A stretch of 64,000 bases of DNA from Planctomycetaceae bacterium (GTDB lineage: Bacteria > Planctomycetota > Planctomycetia > Pirellulales > Pirellulaceae): positions 62,001 through 126,000 of the forward strand of contig JAEUIQ010000043.1 in assembly GCA_016794985.1 (NCBI GenBank), written 5' to 3'. The notes beneath the pieces are model-generated. The model was not told where the DNA came from. It did not search any database and saw nothing but the letters and a program-made list of their open reading frames with translations. Every line of letters begins with the position of its first letter. Position 1 is the first letter of the stretch. Shown here one piece after another: positions 34,582 to 43,193 of this stretch. The position numbers and the translations under genes are program-made.

Positions 34582-34846
34582 ACATCTAACTTTCTACATC
34601 TGAAGCAATTCGACGACGCCCGGGACCGGCAACGCGGCGAAACATTTTGTTCGTGATGGTGTCGGCCTTCCCCACCGCTTTTATTGGCAATGCCAATATC
34701 CCCGACGATTCTCGCACATCGCCTAGGGTCGTTGCGGCTCTTACGGGCCGAGTATCTTCCCGAAACATGTTTCACCAGGTTGCCATACTGGGCTGGTTCC
34801 TGGCTTAGTGTAGCAGAATTGGAGCGAGCTTGCCGAATGCATGGGG

Positions 34847-37800
34847 CTAGTCGTTCTTCGGCTTCTCTTCCTTCGCTGTATCGACAACCCCACTTTCTGT
34901 GTTTGATGGCGGTTGGTTTCCCGGTTTTTCGACGCCGGATTTCGTTTCGCTTGGATTCCCTTCGCCGAGTTTCGTTTCGCTCGAATTCCCTGCGCCGGGT
35001 TTCGTGTCCGTTGGTTTGTCGTCACTAGGTTTGGCGTCATTGGGTTTGCCGTCATTGGGTTTGGCATCACCGGCTGGCTTGGCATCCGCGGGTGCTGGTG
35101 CTTGACCGCCACCTGCTTCCGCTTGGGGCATTGCCCCCGCTTCAGGTTTGGCGGCCTCTGGATTCGGATTGGCTTCCCCTGGGGGTGGGTTACCACCTAA
35201 CTGCAGCAACCCTGCGGGTGGTTCATCCGGTTCGCGATACCAACTGCCACGATCGACGACCATTTGGCCGGCCCACCAAAATGGATGGTCGGCATTCGTG
35301 GGGGCTTCGCCGCGCGAACTTCGCAATCGGGTTTGTTTCGTCAGATCCAACGGTGCTTTGCGGATCTCTTGAATCGCCTCCCGCATGGCAACCGCGGTCG
35401 TCGACGCCGGCATTCGTTTCAGCAGGGCGGCTGGCAAATCGTAGGGTACATGCCCGCCGGATCGCCAGCGTGGCAAGACCATGCTTTGGCACCCTGCAGC
35501 CATCAATAGCGTCGTGTAGTACTCCAATTCCTCGCCAACGAAATTGCCTTTGATTCCATCCACAATGGCCGAATTGCCACCGGCAACATACAAGAACTCT
35601 GGGCCGACATTCGGATAGCCAAGCCATCTTTCCAAGTCCAATTGCAAATAGCCGTCCTTCTTGTTTTCCGCCGCCGTCCAAGGTGCGGGCCACAGGGGTT
35701 GTCGGATCTCATTCAGATAAATCATGGCATGGACCAAGTTGCCCACCGATTGAGTGGAGACGCGCCCCGCTTCAATCGTCGTCAATTGAGGCCAAGCTTG
35801 GCGAAGAGCTGTCGTCGAATTCGCGGCCCAATCGGCTTCGTCGCGAATATCGATTTTGCCTGGGTACAAAACGGCTCGCTGCAAGTTTTTGGGACGCTGT
35901 TCACTGAACGCCAAATTTAGAGAGGGGGCGTATCGAACCGCAGCTTTATCGATCAGGAGTTCGCTGTCCGGGGCCTCGCCAAGCGCAAACGTCTCGAAAG
36001 GCAAATACCAAAGCATGCCTGCGGGAACTACAACGACTTCGTCAAAAGTGCTCCAGAACTCGGGTTTGCTATTCGGGATCATGGCCTTCAGCAACTCATG
36101 CGAAGACTTTTTCCAACTCTGGTCCAAGACGACCTGTAGAGCGACCACCGCTGACGGGCTTGTATGTCCCCAACTTTTCGCCAAGCCACGAATCGCTTTC
36201 GCCACGTTGGTTTGATTCAAAGCCGACTGGTGTACGACTCGATCTTTAGTGACCAAGAACGAGTGGTAGATGTTGTCGTGGAAAACGACGACCCAACAAA
36301 TGGTTTTGTCGGGGATCAATGTTTGCACTCGCTCCAAATCAATGGGCGGTGGGAACAGTAACGGAATCGCGTCGCGCCGAACGGAAACATGAACCAAATG
36401 ACTTTCTATTTGCGCGCAAATCGTGCTCAGAGTTTCGACCTCGGTTTCCCACGCCTTCAACTCGGCTTCGGGCGGCGACACCGGTTTTGTCTGCAAGGCG
36501 ATCAGCGTGGTTTGAGCTCGGTCCAACGCCGCTTTCAGATTCGTAAATCGAGCGTGAAGTTCGGTTTGTTTGCGGCGCAGTTCGGGAGTCAGTTCGTCCG
36601 CATTTCGCGTTAATAGTTGGCGGAAAGACATTAGTCGTCCTCCCAAGGGAAGGCGTGACAAGAACTGCACGCGGCGCAAATTCTCCGAGGCAATCAAGGC
36701 TTCGTCGAAAGCTCGCTTGTTCAGTTGGATCGTGAGGGCATCCGCCAAAAACATGGAGCGATCGCCAGTTAAATACGCCAAACATTCAAACGGATCGCGA
36801 TCCCAATCTTGCTGAGTCGGGTCACGCAAGACGCGTTGGATCAAGTTGGTCAGGGTGGTTGTCGTCAACGTTCGGCGTCGCGCCGGATCGACCAACATGC
36901 CGATTTGGAAGGCCCATGGGGTCGCTGGTCGATAAGCCACCAACGCGGCTCGCAACGCTTGCAAGTTGTCCGCTCGGCCTTCGATAATCGCAAACGCGGT
37001 TTCTAAAACATTCAGCCGGAGTGCCAATTCGCTGCGTTTCAAATCGCTAGTCCGCATCAGGGCGTTGGCGGTTTCTAAGAACTTGGCTGCATCGGGATTT
37101 TGGCCGTTTTCGATCGCATTTTCAGCGGCGACCATCGCAAATTGAGCTTGGGCAACTCGCATCCCTTGAAGACGAGCCCATTCGAACGCCAGATCCAATT
37201 CTGGCAATGGCACGTCTCGATTCACGGCCACATGCGCCCGTCCCGCCAAGACCAAACTTTCACGAACCAAATCCAATTGATTGAAAAAGGCTGCCGAATA
37301 ACTTGCTTCCAGTAACGTGGCTTTGGCGACTCGGTATTCGCCACTCATGTATTGATTCCAACCGATTTGCAACAGGGCCACCGGTGTCAGTGGATGGTCC
37401 ATTCCATTGATCTGCAAGTATTGTTGCAAGATCCCCGTAGACCGCTCGTAATCTCCCTCTCCCGAAACGGAAACTCCATAAACGATCGAACTGAATGCCG
37501 TCGGCAGTTCGCCAGGAACCACCGCCCGCGCCTCGCTCAATTGGCCACGCAGTGTCTTCGCCGGCGCGTCGGCTTGCGACAGCGTGCCCAAGATTTGGTC
37601 GCGACGACGAACTGTTAACGCAATCGCTCGATACATTTCGATCACATCGACCTGTAGGAGTCGCTCTTGCGGAATCCTGGACGCGCCTTTGTCGTTAGGA
37701 ACAATAATGTCCTGCCCAAAACGGACCGAAAAACTGGTCGGAAATCGTCCGATGTTCGGCACCCGGGTTGGTTGCCCCCAAGTGATTCGTGCGACGCGAA

Positions 37801-38323
37801 CCGCATTGGCATCTACCGTCACTGGTTGGGCTTGCCAGTTCGAAACACGGACAGGCCAATTGATAACGCTCGAGTAGATCTCGATCGCTTCGTCAAACGC
37901 TTGCATCGCGCCAGCATAATCACCAGCTTGATAACGTGCCTCGCCCATGAGGTACAGGTACGCCGTCGAATCTACCCAGCGTTGGTTGCCCTCGCGGTAA
38001 CCGCCGCGATAAAGGTTTTGTGCCGCGCGTTCGGCATCGCGAAACTCGCCAGCGAACAAGGAAGAATTCGGTTCTTGCAAGGCGTAGTAACCCGGCATCG
38101 GATAACGACCACCTTGTGCCAAGCAGGATTCTCCACTGCCCAAAACGGCACCGATGATCATCGCGAAGGCAATGGGTAAGACGAACTTGAGACATCGCCC
38201 CGTGAGTGCGACGCGCTTCGGTGCCGGTCGGCTGAAGGCAGGCGTGATTGGTAGAAACGGAAATATCGGAGCAACGCGAACCATCGTCGCAACTCTGTGA
38301 TTCGTAAATAACGACATCGACAA
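34847..38323 (-). CDS. Large exported TPR protein with degenerate CHAT domain
   Basis: A 1158-residue protein. An N-terminal hydrophobic segment (CLKFVLPIAFAMIIGAVLGSG, about 44-64) suggests export. TPR-like helices run to about 700 (YLYLMGEARYQAGDYAGAMQAFDEAIEIYSS; AENAIENGQNPDAAKFLETANAL). A CHAT-type region follows: VVVPAGMLWYLPFETFALG, then AAGCQSMVLPRWRSGG. In active CHAT proteases a His and a Cys (HG..., SACxT) form the dyad; here the matching places read MIYLNE and NSAIVDG, so catalysis is unlikely. The last ~110 residues are a Pro/Lys/Asp/Glu repeat tail (GKPNDAKPSDDKPTDTKPG). Role unknown, perhaps a scaffold. Confidence 0.82.
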   Translation of the reverse strand: MSMSLFTNHRVATMVRVAPIFPFLPITPAFSRPAPKRVALTGRCLKFVLPIAFAMIIGAVLGSGESCLAQGGRYPMPGYYALQEPNSSLFAGEFRDAERAAQNLYRGGYREGNQRWVDSTAYLYLMGEARYQAGDYAGAMQAFDEAIEIYSSVINWPVRVSNWQAQPVTVDANAVRVARITWGQPTRVPNIGRFPTSFSVRFGQDIIVPNDKGASRIPQERLLQVDVIEMYRAIALTVRRRDQILGTLSQADAPAKTLRGQLSEARAVVPGELPTAFSSIVYGVSVSGEGDYERSTGILQQYLQINGMDHPLTPVALLQIGWNQYMSGEYRVAKATLLEASYSAAFFNQLDLVRESLVLAGRAHVAVNRDVPLPELDLAFEWARLQGMRVAQAQFAMVAAENAIENGQNPDAAKFLETANALMRTSDLKRSELALRLNVLETAFAIIEGRADNLQALRAALVAYRPATPWAFQIGMLVDPARRRTLTTTTLTNLIQRVLRDPTQQDWDRDPFECLAYLTGDRSMFLADALTIQLNKRAFDEALIASENLRRVQFLSRLPLGGRLMSFRQLLTRNADELTPELRRKQTELHARFTNLKAALDRAQTTLIALQTKPVSPPEAELKAWETEVETLSTICAQIESHLVHVSVRRDAIPLLFPPPIDLERVQTLIPDKTICWVVVFHDNIYHSFLVTKDRVVHQSALNQTNVAKAIRGLAKSWGHTSPSAVVALQVVLDQSWKKSSHELLKAMIPNSKPEFWSTFDEVVVVPAGMLWYLPFETFALGEAPDSELLIDKAAVRYAPSLNLAFSEQRPKNLQRAVLYPGKIDIRDEADWAANSTTALRQAWPQLTTIEAGRVSTQSVGNLVHAMIYLNEIRQPLWPAPWTAAENKKDGYLQLDLERWLGYPNVGPEFLYVAGGNSAIVDGIKGNFVGEELEYYTTLLMAAGCQSMVLPRWRSGGHVPYDLPAALLKRMPASTTAVAMREAIQEIRKAPLDLTKQTRLRSSRGEAPTNADHPFWWAGQMVVDRGSWYREPDEPPAGLLQLGGNPPPGEANPNPEAAKPEAGAMPQAEAGGGQAPAPADAKPAGDAKPNDGKPNDAKPSDDKPTDTKPGAGNSSETKLGEGNPSETKSGVEKPGNQPPSNTESGVVDTAKEEKPKND

Positions 38324-38509
38324 CCACCAGTGTTTGGCAAGAGGAGTCCCTGGACACCCGTAAATATAGCCCTGTCACGGGCGCCGGTCCAGGAAAATAT
38401 CTCGACGTTGGTCGCTTGGAACACGCGACCCACGTTGGGCTAGTCGGTGTTGAACGGTTGGGGGTTGTCTCAGGTTGAACCGCCGGGGACGCGCGCCTTA
38501 CGGGCGTGC

Positions 38510-38525
38510 TCGCTGAATTCAGCGA
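38510..38525. other. Perfect 16-bp palindrome after queG
   Basis: TCGCTGAATTCAGCGA is a perfect palindrome just downstream of the queG stop. It can fold as a 6-bp hairpin with an AATT loop; no T tract follows on the minus strand. It may aid 3' end formation or be a binding site. Confidence 0.35.
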
Positions 38526-38527
38526 AT

Positions 38528-39685
38528 TTACTGAGAGTGTTCGATCGTCGTCAGCGCGAATTCGATTTCGGTACCCACGGCGGGATCGCCCTCCGTTACC
38601 AACTGGGCGGCGAGTGCCTGCCGCGCCGCGGATCCACCGATTTTGCCCAGTGCCCAAGCGGCAGCGGCTCGGATGGTCGAGTCGTGTTCCAGATGCAGCA
38701 ACTTGACCAAGTTGGGCACCGCCGTCGCGTCGAGCTGATTGCCCAAAACATAAACGGCGTTCCGGATCGCTCCAACTCGTTTGGTTCGCCACATGGGCGA
38801 GTGTCGGAATCGTTGGCGAAATCCGTCATCGTCCATGGTGATGACTTCGTTTAGATCAATCATCGCTTGCGTTGATGTCGCTTCAATCGCGCTCTGCTCG
38901 GGGGCAGCATGTCGGTTCCACGGACACACATCTTGGCATACATCGCAGCCAAACCACCATGATCCCAGTCCCTCGCGCAGTTCCATGGGAATCGAGCCTC
39001 GATGTTCGATCGTGAGGTAACTGATGCACCGCCGAGCGTCCAAGACTCCTGGTTCCGGAAAGGCTTGTGTTGGGCACGCCTCCAAGCAACGGGTACATGT
39101 CCCGCAGTGATTTGTCTCGTGCGGTTCGTCGTAGCACAAGTCGGCGTCCAATATCAGGGCTGCGAGAAAAAAGTACGATCCTGCTCTTTTGTTGATCAAC
39201 ATCGTGTTCTTGCCGACCCAGCCCAAGCCGGCAAGTCGGGCGAAATCTCGCTCGAGAAGTGGGGCCGTGTCGACGACGCCGCGAACTCCTACTTGCGGCC
39301 AACGCTGGTGGACTCGGCGAATGAGTCGTTTCAGACGCTCGTGAATCCAGTCGTGGTAGTCGTCAATTCCCCAAGCATACCGAGCGATTCGACCATGCCC
39401 GGGCGGCACGATCGGCCCTTCCTGTGAATGATCCTCGCCATAGTAAGACGCACCCAACATCAACACCGACCGGGCTTGATCCAAGACATGCCGCGGGTGA
39501 GCATAGGCTTCACGCCGCTCGGGCAAGTACTGCATCGTTCCGGCCATCCCGCGATCAAGCCATTGGCAAAAAAAGTCGTAATGGGGTGGGCGGATGGCCG
39601 GCGCAGCTCCGCAGAGAAAAAAACGTTCGTGCGCTGCAGACTGTTTTAACGATTGTGTCAATTCTTCCGGATCTGGCGGCTGCAT
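38528..39685 (-). CDS. queG: Epoxyqueuosine reductase
   Basis: QueG, a cobalamin and iron-sulfur enzyme that reduces epoxyqueuosine to queuosine in tRNA, the last step of queuosine synthesis. Two [4Fe-4S] motifs are visible: CGTCTRCLEACPTQAF and CDVCQDVCPWNR (the first Cys of a cluster, then CxxC...C). Other signatures: GMAGTMQYL, ARSVLMLGASYY, RYAWGIDDYHDWI, DTAPLLERDFARLAGLGWVGKNTMLI. The C-terminal ~80 residues are a HEAT-like repeat region (NLVKLLHLEHDSTIRAAAAWALGKIGG), as in longer QueG forms. I start at 39685 (385 residues); the frame is open upstream to 39826 but that part is not QueG-like. Confidence 0.94.
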   Translation of the reverse strand: MQPPDPEELTQSLKQSAAHERFFLCGAAPAIRPPHYDFFCQWLDRGMAGTMQYLPERREAYAHPRHVLDQARSVLMLGASYYGEDHSQEGPIVPPGHGRIARYAWGIDDYHDWIHERLKRLIRRVHQRWPQVGVRGVVDTAPLLERDFARLAGLGWVGKNTMLINKRAGSYFFLAALILDADLCYDEPHETNHCGTCTRCLEACPTQAFPEPGVLDARRCISYLTIEHRGSIPMELREGLGSWWFGCDVCQDVCPWNRHAAPEQSAIEATSTQAMIDLNEVITMDDDGFRQRFRHSPMWRTKRVGAIRNAVYVLGNQLDATAVPNLVKLLHLEHDSTIRAAAAWALGKIGGSAARQALAAQLVTEGDPAVGTEIEFALTTIEHSQ

Positions 39686-39824
39686 GAGTGGGCTGTTTTG
39701 GCAAGTTGTAACGGTTTTTATCAGCAAGCCTTGAAAAGCGCCCTCCCCCAAATAGTCTGAAAGAAGCGGATGCCCGACAAAGGACGCCGCCATTTTTTCA
39801 AATCCCACCCCGGAAGGCAATCTC

Positions 39825-40325
39825 ATGAACGCGCATTTCTTTGTTTCCTCACGACTCGTCGTTCGCGTCGGCCTTGGATTAGCCGCCGTCGTTTTAGCGG
39901 CCTGCTCGCCGTCTTTTGCTCAAGCCCAAGCCAATGGGTACGACTTTGGTATTGGTTGGGGATTCGCCCAACAGCCATTGCGATTGTCGACACCGCGCGA
40001 AGATCTACCCTACTTCGCCAAGTTTCCGCCCGTCTACTATGGGGACATGATTCGTCGTCCTTACGGTTTCAGCCCCTATGCTCTGCCCCCGGGGATCGAA
40101 CCAGTCGAACAACGAATTCTGCAACAAACCATGGGGCCTCGTACCATCCTGAACCCGTTCTGCGATCCAGGTCGTGTTCAACCAATCGCTCCCGCCGCTC
40201 CAACGGCACCGGCCGCTCCTGCCGCACCAGCGGCTCCGGCGGCTGACTTGCTGCCACCAGCGGTTGAAGCGGTTCCAGCCACACCTGCGCTGGAAGACGG
40301 GGACGTCGCGGCACGTCGCGCCTAA
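39825..40325 (+). CDS. Secreted Ala/Pro-rich hypothetical protein
   Basis: A 166-residue exported protein of unknown function. The signal peptide (RLVVRVGLGLAAVVLAACSPSFAQA) could be cut after FAQA; the AAC at its end also resembles a lipobox, so a lipoprotein is possible. The mature part has short Tyr/Phe/Pro motifs (DLPYFAKFPPVYYGDM, RRPYGFSPYALPPG) and then an Ala-Pro repeat (about 123-145) followed by an acidic end. It is divergent from queG, 139 bases apart. Confidence 0.72.
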   Translation: MNAHFFVSSRLVVRVGLGLAAVVLAACSPSFAQAQANGYDFGIGWGFAQQPLRLSTPREDLPYFAKFPPVYYGDMIRRPYGFSPYALPPGIEPVEQRILQQTMGPRTILNPFCDPGRVQPIAPAAPTAPAAPAAPAAPAADLLPPAVEAVPATPALEDGDVAARRA

Positions 40326-40835
40326 ACAGCCAATTCGGTGGCCAATGGTAACGACAAGCCGACGCTGATTTCCGGTCCGCGGCAGGACGCTCGCCGCCGG
40401 TGATCCCTGTGAACGACTCCGCGCTGGCCGCCTATCTTCGCCTGGAATCACCGTCCGCGCTCGCCGTGCCGTTCCTAAACGTGTCGCCGTCCCATTAGGT
40501 TCGGACTCCGAATCGCACGAATTTCAAACAACAGCCGCTGACCCATCCCCACTCTCGGGCGATTCAGCGGCTGTCTCTGTTGGTACATAACCATGGCGAG
40601 CGGCGAAACCTACCGAAGCGGCCTCGGCGCCGTTGGAAAACCGAGAACTGCGTCACAATACAGGGAACTGCGACACAATACCGGCCACCGCTTTACAAGA
40701 CGAATGAAATGTCCGACTTTGAAGGCGATTCGCTAGTCGCTCATCAAGGTTCGATCCACCCATCGCTGCCTCGGTGTCTCGACCAGTTAATCACGATGCC
40801 GTCAACGCACGGTTTGCAGATCCACGGGAGATACC
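40326..40835. other. 510-base gap with a stem-loop
   Basis: No gene supported. A long stem, ACAGCCGCTGA (40531-40541) with TCAGCGGCTGT (40564-40574), 11 perfect base pairs and a 22-base loop, lies about 200 bases after the secreted-protein stop. It may be a terminator, although only CTCTGTT follows, not a T tract. A 170-codon frame starting at 40580 is a shadow that runs into the next gene. Confidence 0.5.
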
Positions 40836-41645
40836 ATGATCCGGCCCAGCGTCACTGTCAGTTTGCTTTCGAACAGTCCCAAGTCTCCCTTCTTATTGGG
40901 GCCCGATCTGGGGGCAGCTGTCGCAACCGCCGCCGAACTCGGTTACCCAGCGTTCGAATTGTTTCCACCGAACCTGGAAGCGATCGATGTCACGCGGATC
41001 CAACAGCTCTTGAAAGACCACGCGATTCAATTGTCGACCATTGGTACGGGGGGTGGGTGGCTAACACAGCAATTGACGTTGATCGATCCTGACGCGACCA
41101 TTCGGCAGCGAGCCCAGGATTACATCGCGAATGTGATTCGCCAGGCCGCTGAGTTGGGAGCGTCCGCGATCATTGGTTCGATGCAGGGTCGCTGCGGCAA
41201 TCGCGAACGGAGCGAGTGTTTGTCGCTGCTCGGTGACCAGTTGGGGAAGTTGGCCGATGTCGCCGCACGATGCGGTCGGCCCTTGTTTTATGAACCATTG
41301 AATCGCTACGAGACCGATTTGTTCAACACTTTAGAAGCGACCGTTAAGTTCTTGGACGTTGGCCTGCCCGAAAACCTTCAGATTTTGGCCGATTTGTTTC
41401 ATATGAATATTGAAGAAACGTGTACCGCCTCGGCCTTGAAAATGGCCGGCAACCGGATCGGCCATGTGCATTTTGTAGATTCGAATCGTCAAGTTCCCGG
41501 CCGCGGCCAAACCGATTTTCAGCCGATTGCCGAGGCCTTGCGCGAGATTCGATTTCAAGGTTTCCTAGCCATAGAAGCCTTCCCCGTGCCGACGCCACGC
41601 GAGGCCGCAGCAACCGCCTTGGCCAGTTTTCATCGCTGGTTTTGA
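40836..41645 (+). CDS. Sugar phosphate isomerase/epimerase (AP-endonuclease-2/xylose-isomerase-like TIM barrel)
   Basis: A 269-residue TIM-barrel protein of the AP_endonuc_2/xylose-isomerase-like family, in which members isomerise or epimerise sugars and polyols. Pattern: ELGYPAFELFPP, STIGTGGGWL, ASAIIGSMQGRCG, LFYEPLNRYETDLFNTL, LADLFHMNIEE and GHVHFVDSNRQVPGRGQTDF, with Glu and His residues that bind a divalent metal. The start is the ATG at 40836 with GGGAGA upstream. It converges with the DUF1501 gene with 9 bases between the stops. The substrate is not clear from sequence; hydroxypyruvate isomerase-like relatives are the nearest named group. Confidence 0.87.
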   Translation: MIRPSVTVSLLSNSPKSPFLLGPDLGAAVATAAELGYPAFELFPPNLEAIDVTRIQQLLKDHAIQLSTIGTGGGWLTQQLTLIDPDATIRQRAQDYIANVIRQAAELGASAIIGSMQGRCGNRERSECLSLLGDQLGKLADVAARCGRPLFYEPLNRYETDLFNTLEATVKFLDVGLPENLQILADLFHMNIEETCTASALKMAGNRIGHVHFVDSNRQVPGRGQTDFQPIAEALREIRFQGFLAIEAFPVPTPREAAATALASFHRWF

Positions 41646-41654
41646 GCCCTTCGA

Positions 41655-43193
41655 CTACGCTGAACAGATGCCATGAATCACTTCGCTATCAAACACGCCG
41701 GTGGCTTTGTGTTCTAGGCCACCGTAAAAATAGGTTAGTAGATTGTGGTCCAAGCCAACCAAGTGCAACAACGTGGCGTGCAAGTCGCGGATATGATGCC
41801 GATCGACCGTCGCCTCATGCCCCAATTCGTCGGTTTCGCCGTAGCTGGTGCCGCCGCGGACTCCACCGCCCGCCAGCCAGTAGGTAAATCCCTTTGGGTT
41901 ATGATCGCGACCACCATTGTCGCCTTGAGAAACCGGTTGGCGTCCGAATTCTCCACCCCAAACGACCAAGGTCTCCGACAATAGGCCGCGTTGCTCCAAG
42001 TCGGTTAACAGTCCGGAGATAGGTCGATCGATCTCGGGACAGTGAATTGCCAAGTTTTCTTCCACGCCGAAGTGCGCGTCCCAGTTCTGTTGTTGGTGAC
42101 CACCACCATGATAGATCTGTACAAAGCGCACGCCGCGCTCGATCAAACGTCGCGCGATCAAGCACTGTCGTCCAAAGGGAGCCGCGCCGACCGACAACGG
42201 ATGGCTCGATGGCTTTTCATTTAGCCCGTACAACTCGTGGGTCGCGGCCGTCTCGGATGTCAAATCCAAGGCTTCCGGAGCGGTGGCCTGAAGTTGAAAT
42301 GCCAGTTCGTAACTCGCGATCCGCGCCGATAACTCCGAGTAACCCGGCCGCGTTGCCAAGTGTTGACTATTCAGTTGAGTGGCCGTCGTGATCAAATCAC
42401 GTTGCATTGCCGTGGTCATGCGTGGTGGTGTTGCCAAGTTCAAAATCGGTTGGCCGTTTGAGCGAAACACGGTCCCTTGCCATTCGGCCGGCATAAAGCC
42501 ACTGGACCAATTCGCAGCGCCACTGATTGGACCGCCCCGTTGGTCCAGCATCACCACGTAACCCGGCAGATTTTCGTTTTCCTGCCCCAGCCCGTAACTG
42601 AGCCAAGCGCCCAGCGAGGGATAGCCTTGAATGACGCGGCCGGTGTTCATCTGGATCATCGCTGAACCATGTGCGAACGAATCCGCGTACAGAGATTTGA
42701 CGACCGCCAATTTGTCCATGTGTTGACTCAGTAACGGCAAGGCATCCGAACACCACAGGCCGGACTCGCCGTGTTGTTTGAATTGACGACGACTAGCGAG
42801 TAGCTTGGATGGCTGCAAGCTGCGGCGCCGAATCTCCATGTCGACGGTTTGCCCATCGCGCTTTTGCAGCTCCGGCTTGTAGTCGAATAAATCCATCTGC
42901 GAAGGCCCGCCGTACATGAACAGGAAGATCACATGTTTGGCCGTCGAGATTCGTCGCGCTAACTGGGGCGACGACATTGAACTCGTCGGCGCCGACTCGC
43001 TGGCTCCCGCCTCCCGAACAAAAAAACCATCCCGGCTCAGCATGGCCGCCAAGGCCACTCCCGTGAACCCAGCACCCATTTCCCAGAGCCACTCTCGCCG
43101 TGTGCCCACGCAGCCATGAGGATCGAGACCCTGACTTTGATGGGTGGCACCTTGCGGACCGTTCTGTCGTTTTCGACTTGATTCAATCGACAT
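41655..43193 (-). CDS. DUF1501 protein (Tat-exported, planctomycete)
   Basis: A 512-residue DUF1501-family protein, a sulfatase/alkaline phosphatase-like fold typical of planctomycetes and linked in almost every case to a PSCyt1/DUF1549/DUF1553 partner, as here. The N-terminus has a twin-arginine-like signal (GTRREWLWEMGAGFTGVALAAM). Core motifs: KHVIFLFMYGGPSQMDLFDYKP, FAHGSAMIQMNTGR, PGYVVMLDQRGGPISGAANW, IERGVRFVQIYHGGG, WGGEFGRQP and GRDHNPKGFTYWLAGGGVRGG. Its start overlaps the end of the upstream gene by 11 bases, so they are co-translated. Proposed roles include handling sulfated glycans, but this is not shown. Confidence 0.93.
   Translation of the reverse strand: MSIESSRKRQNGPQGATHQSQGLDPHGCVGTRREWLWEMGAGFTGVALAAMLSRDGFFVREAGASESAPTSSMSSPQLARRISTAKHVIFLFMYGGPSQMDLFDYKPELQKRDGQTVDMEIRRRSLQPSKLLASRRQFKQHGESGLWCSDALPLLSQHMDKLAVVKSLYADSFAHGSAMIQMNTGRVIQGYPSLGAWLSYGLGQENENLPGYVVMLDQRGGPISGAANWSSGFMPAEWQGTVFRSNGQPILNLATPPRMTTAMQRDLITTATQLNSQHLATRPGYSELSARIASYELAFQLQATAPEALDLTSETAATHELYGLNEKPSSHPLSVGAAPFGRQCLIARRLIERGVRFVQIYHGGGHQQQNWDAHFGVEENLAIHCPEIDRPISGLLTDLEQRGLLSETLVVWGGEFGRQPVSQGDNGGRDHNPKGFTYWLAGGGVRGGTSYGETDELGHEATVDRHHIRDLHATLLHLVGLDHNLLTYFYGGLEHKATGVFDSEVIHGICSA

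Noticed and set aside
37920..38792. 290-codon minus ORF bridging queG and the CHAT-like gene
   Set aside because: It overlaps both in a different frame and is rich in Arg/Ser shadow sequence.
40186..40260. Repetitive GC-rich block resembling a repeat array
   Set aside because: It is an Ala-Pro codon repeat in a secreted protein and has no spacers, so it is not a CRISPR array.
40580..41092. 170-codon plus ORF before the TIM-barrel gene
   Set aside because: Its second half is out of frame inside the TIM-barrel gene and the first half has no features.
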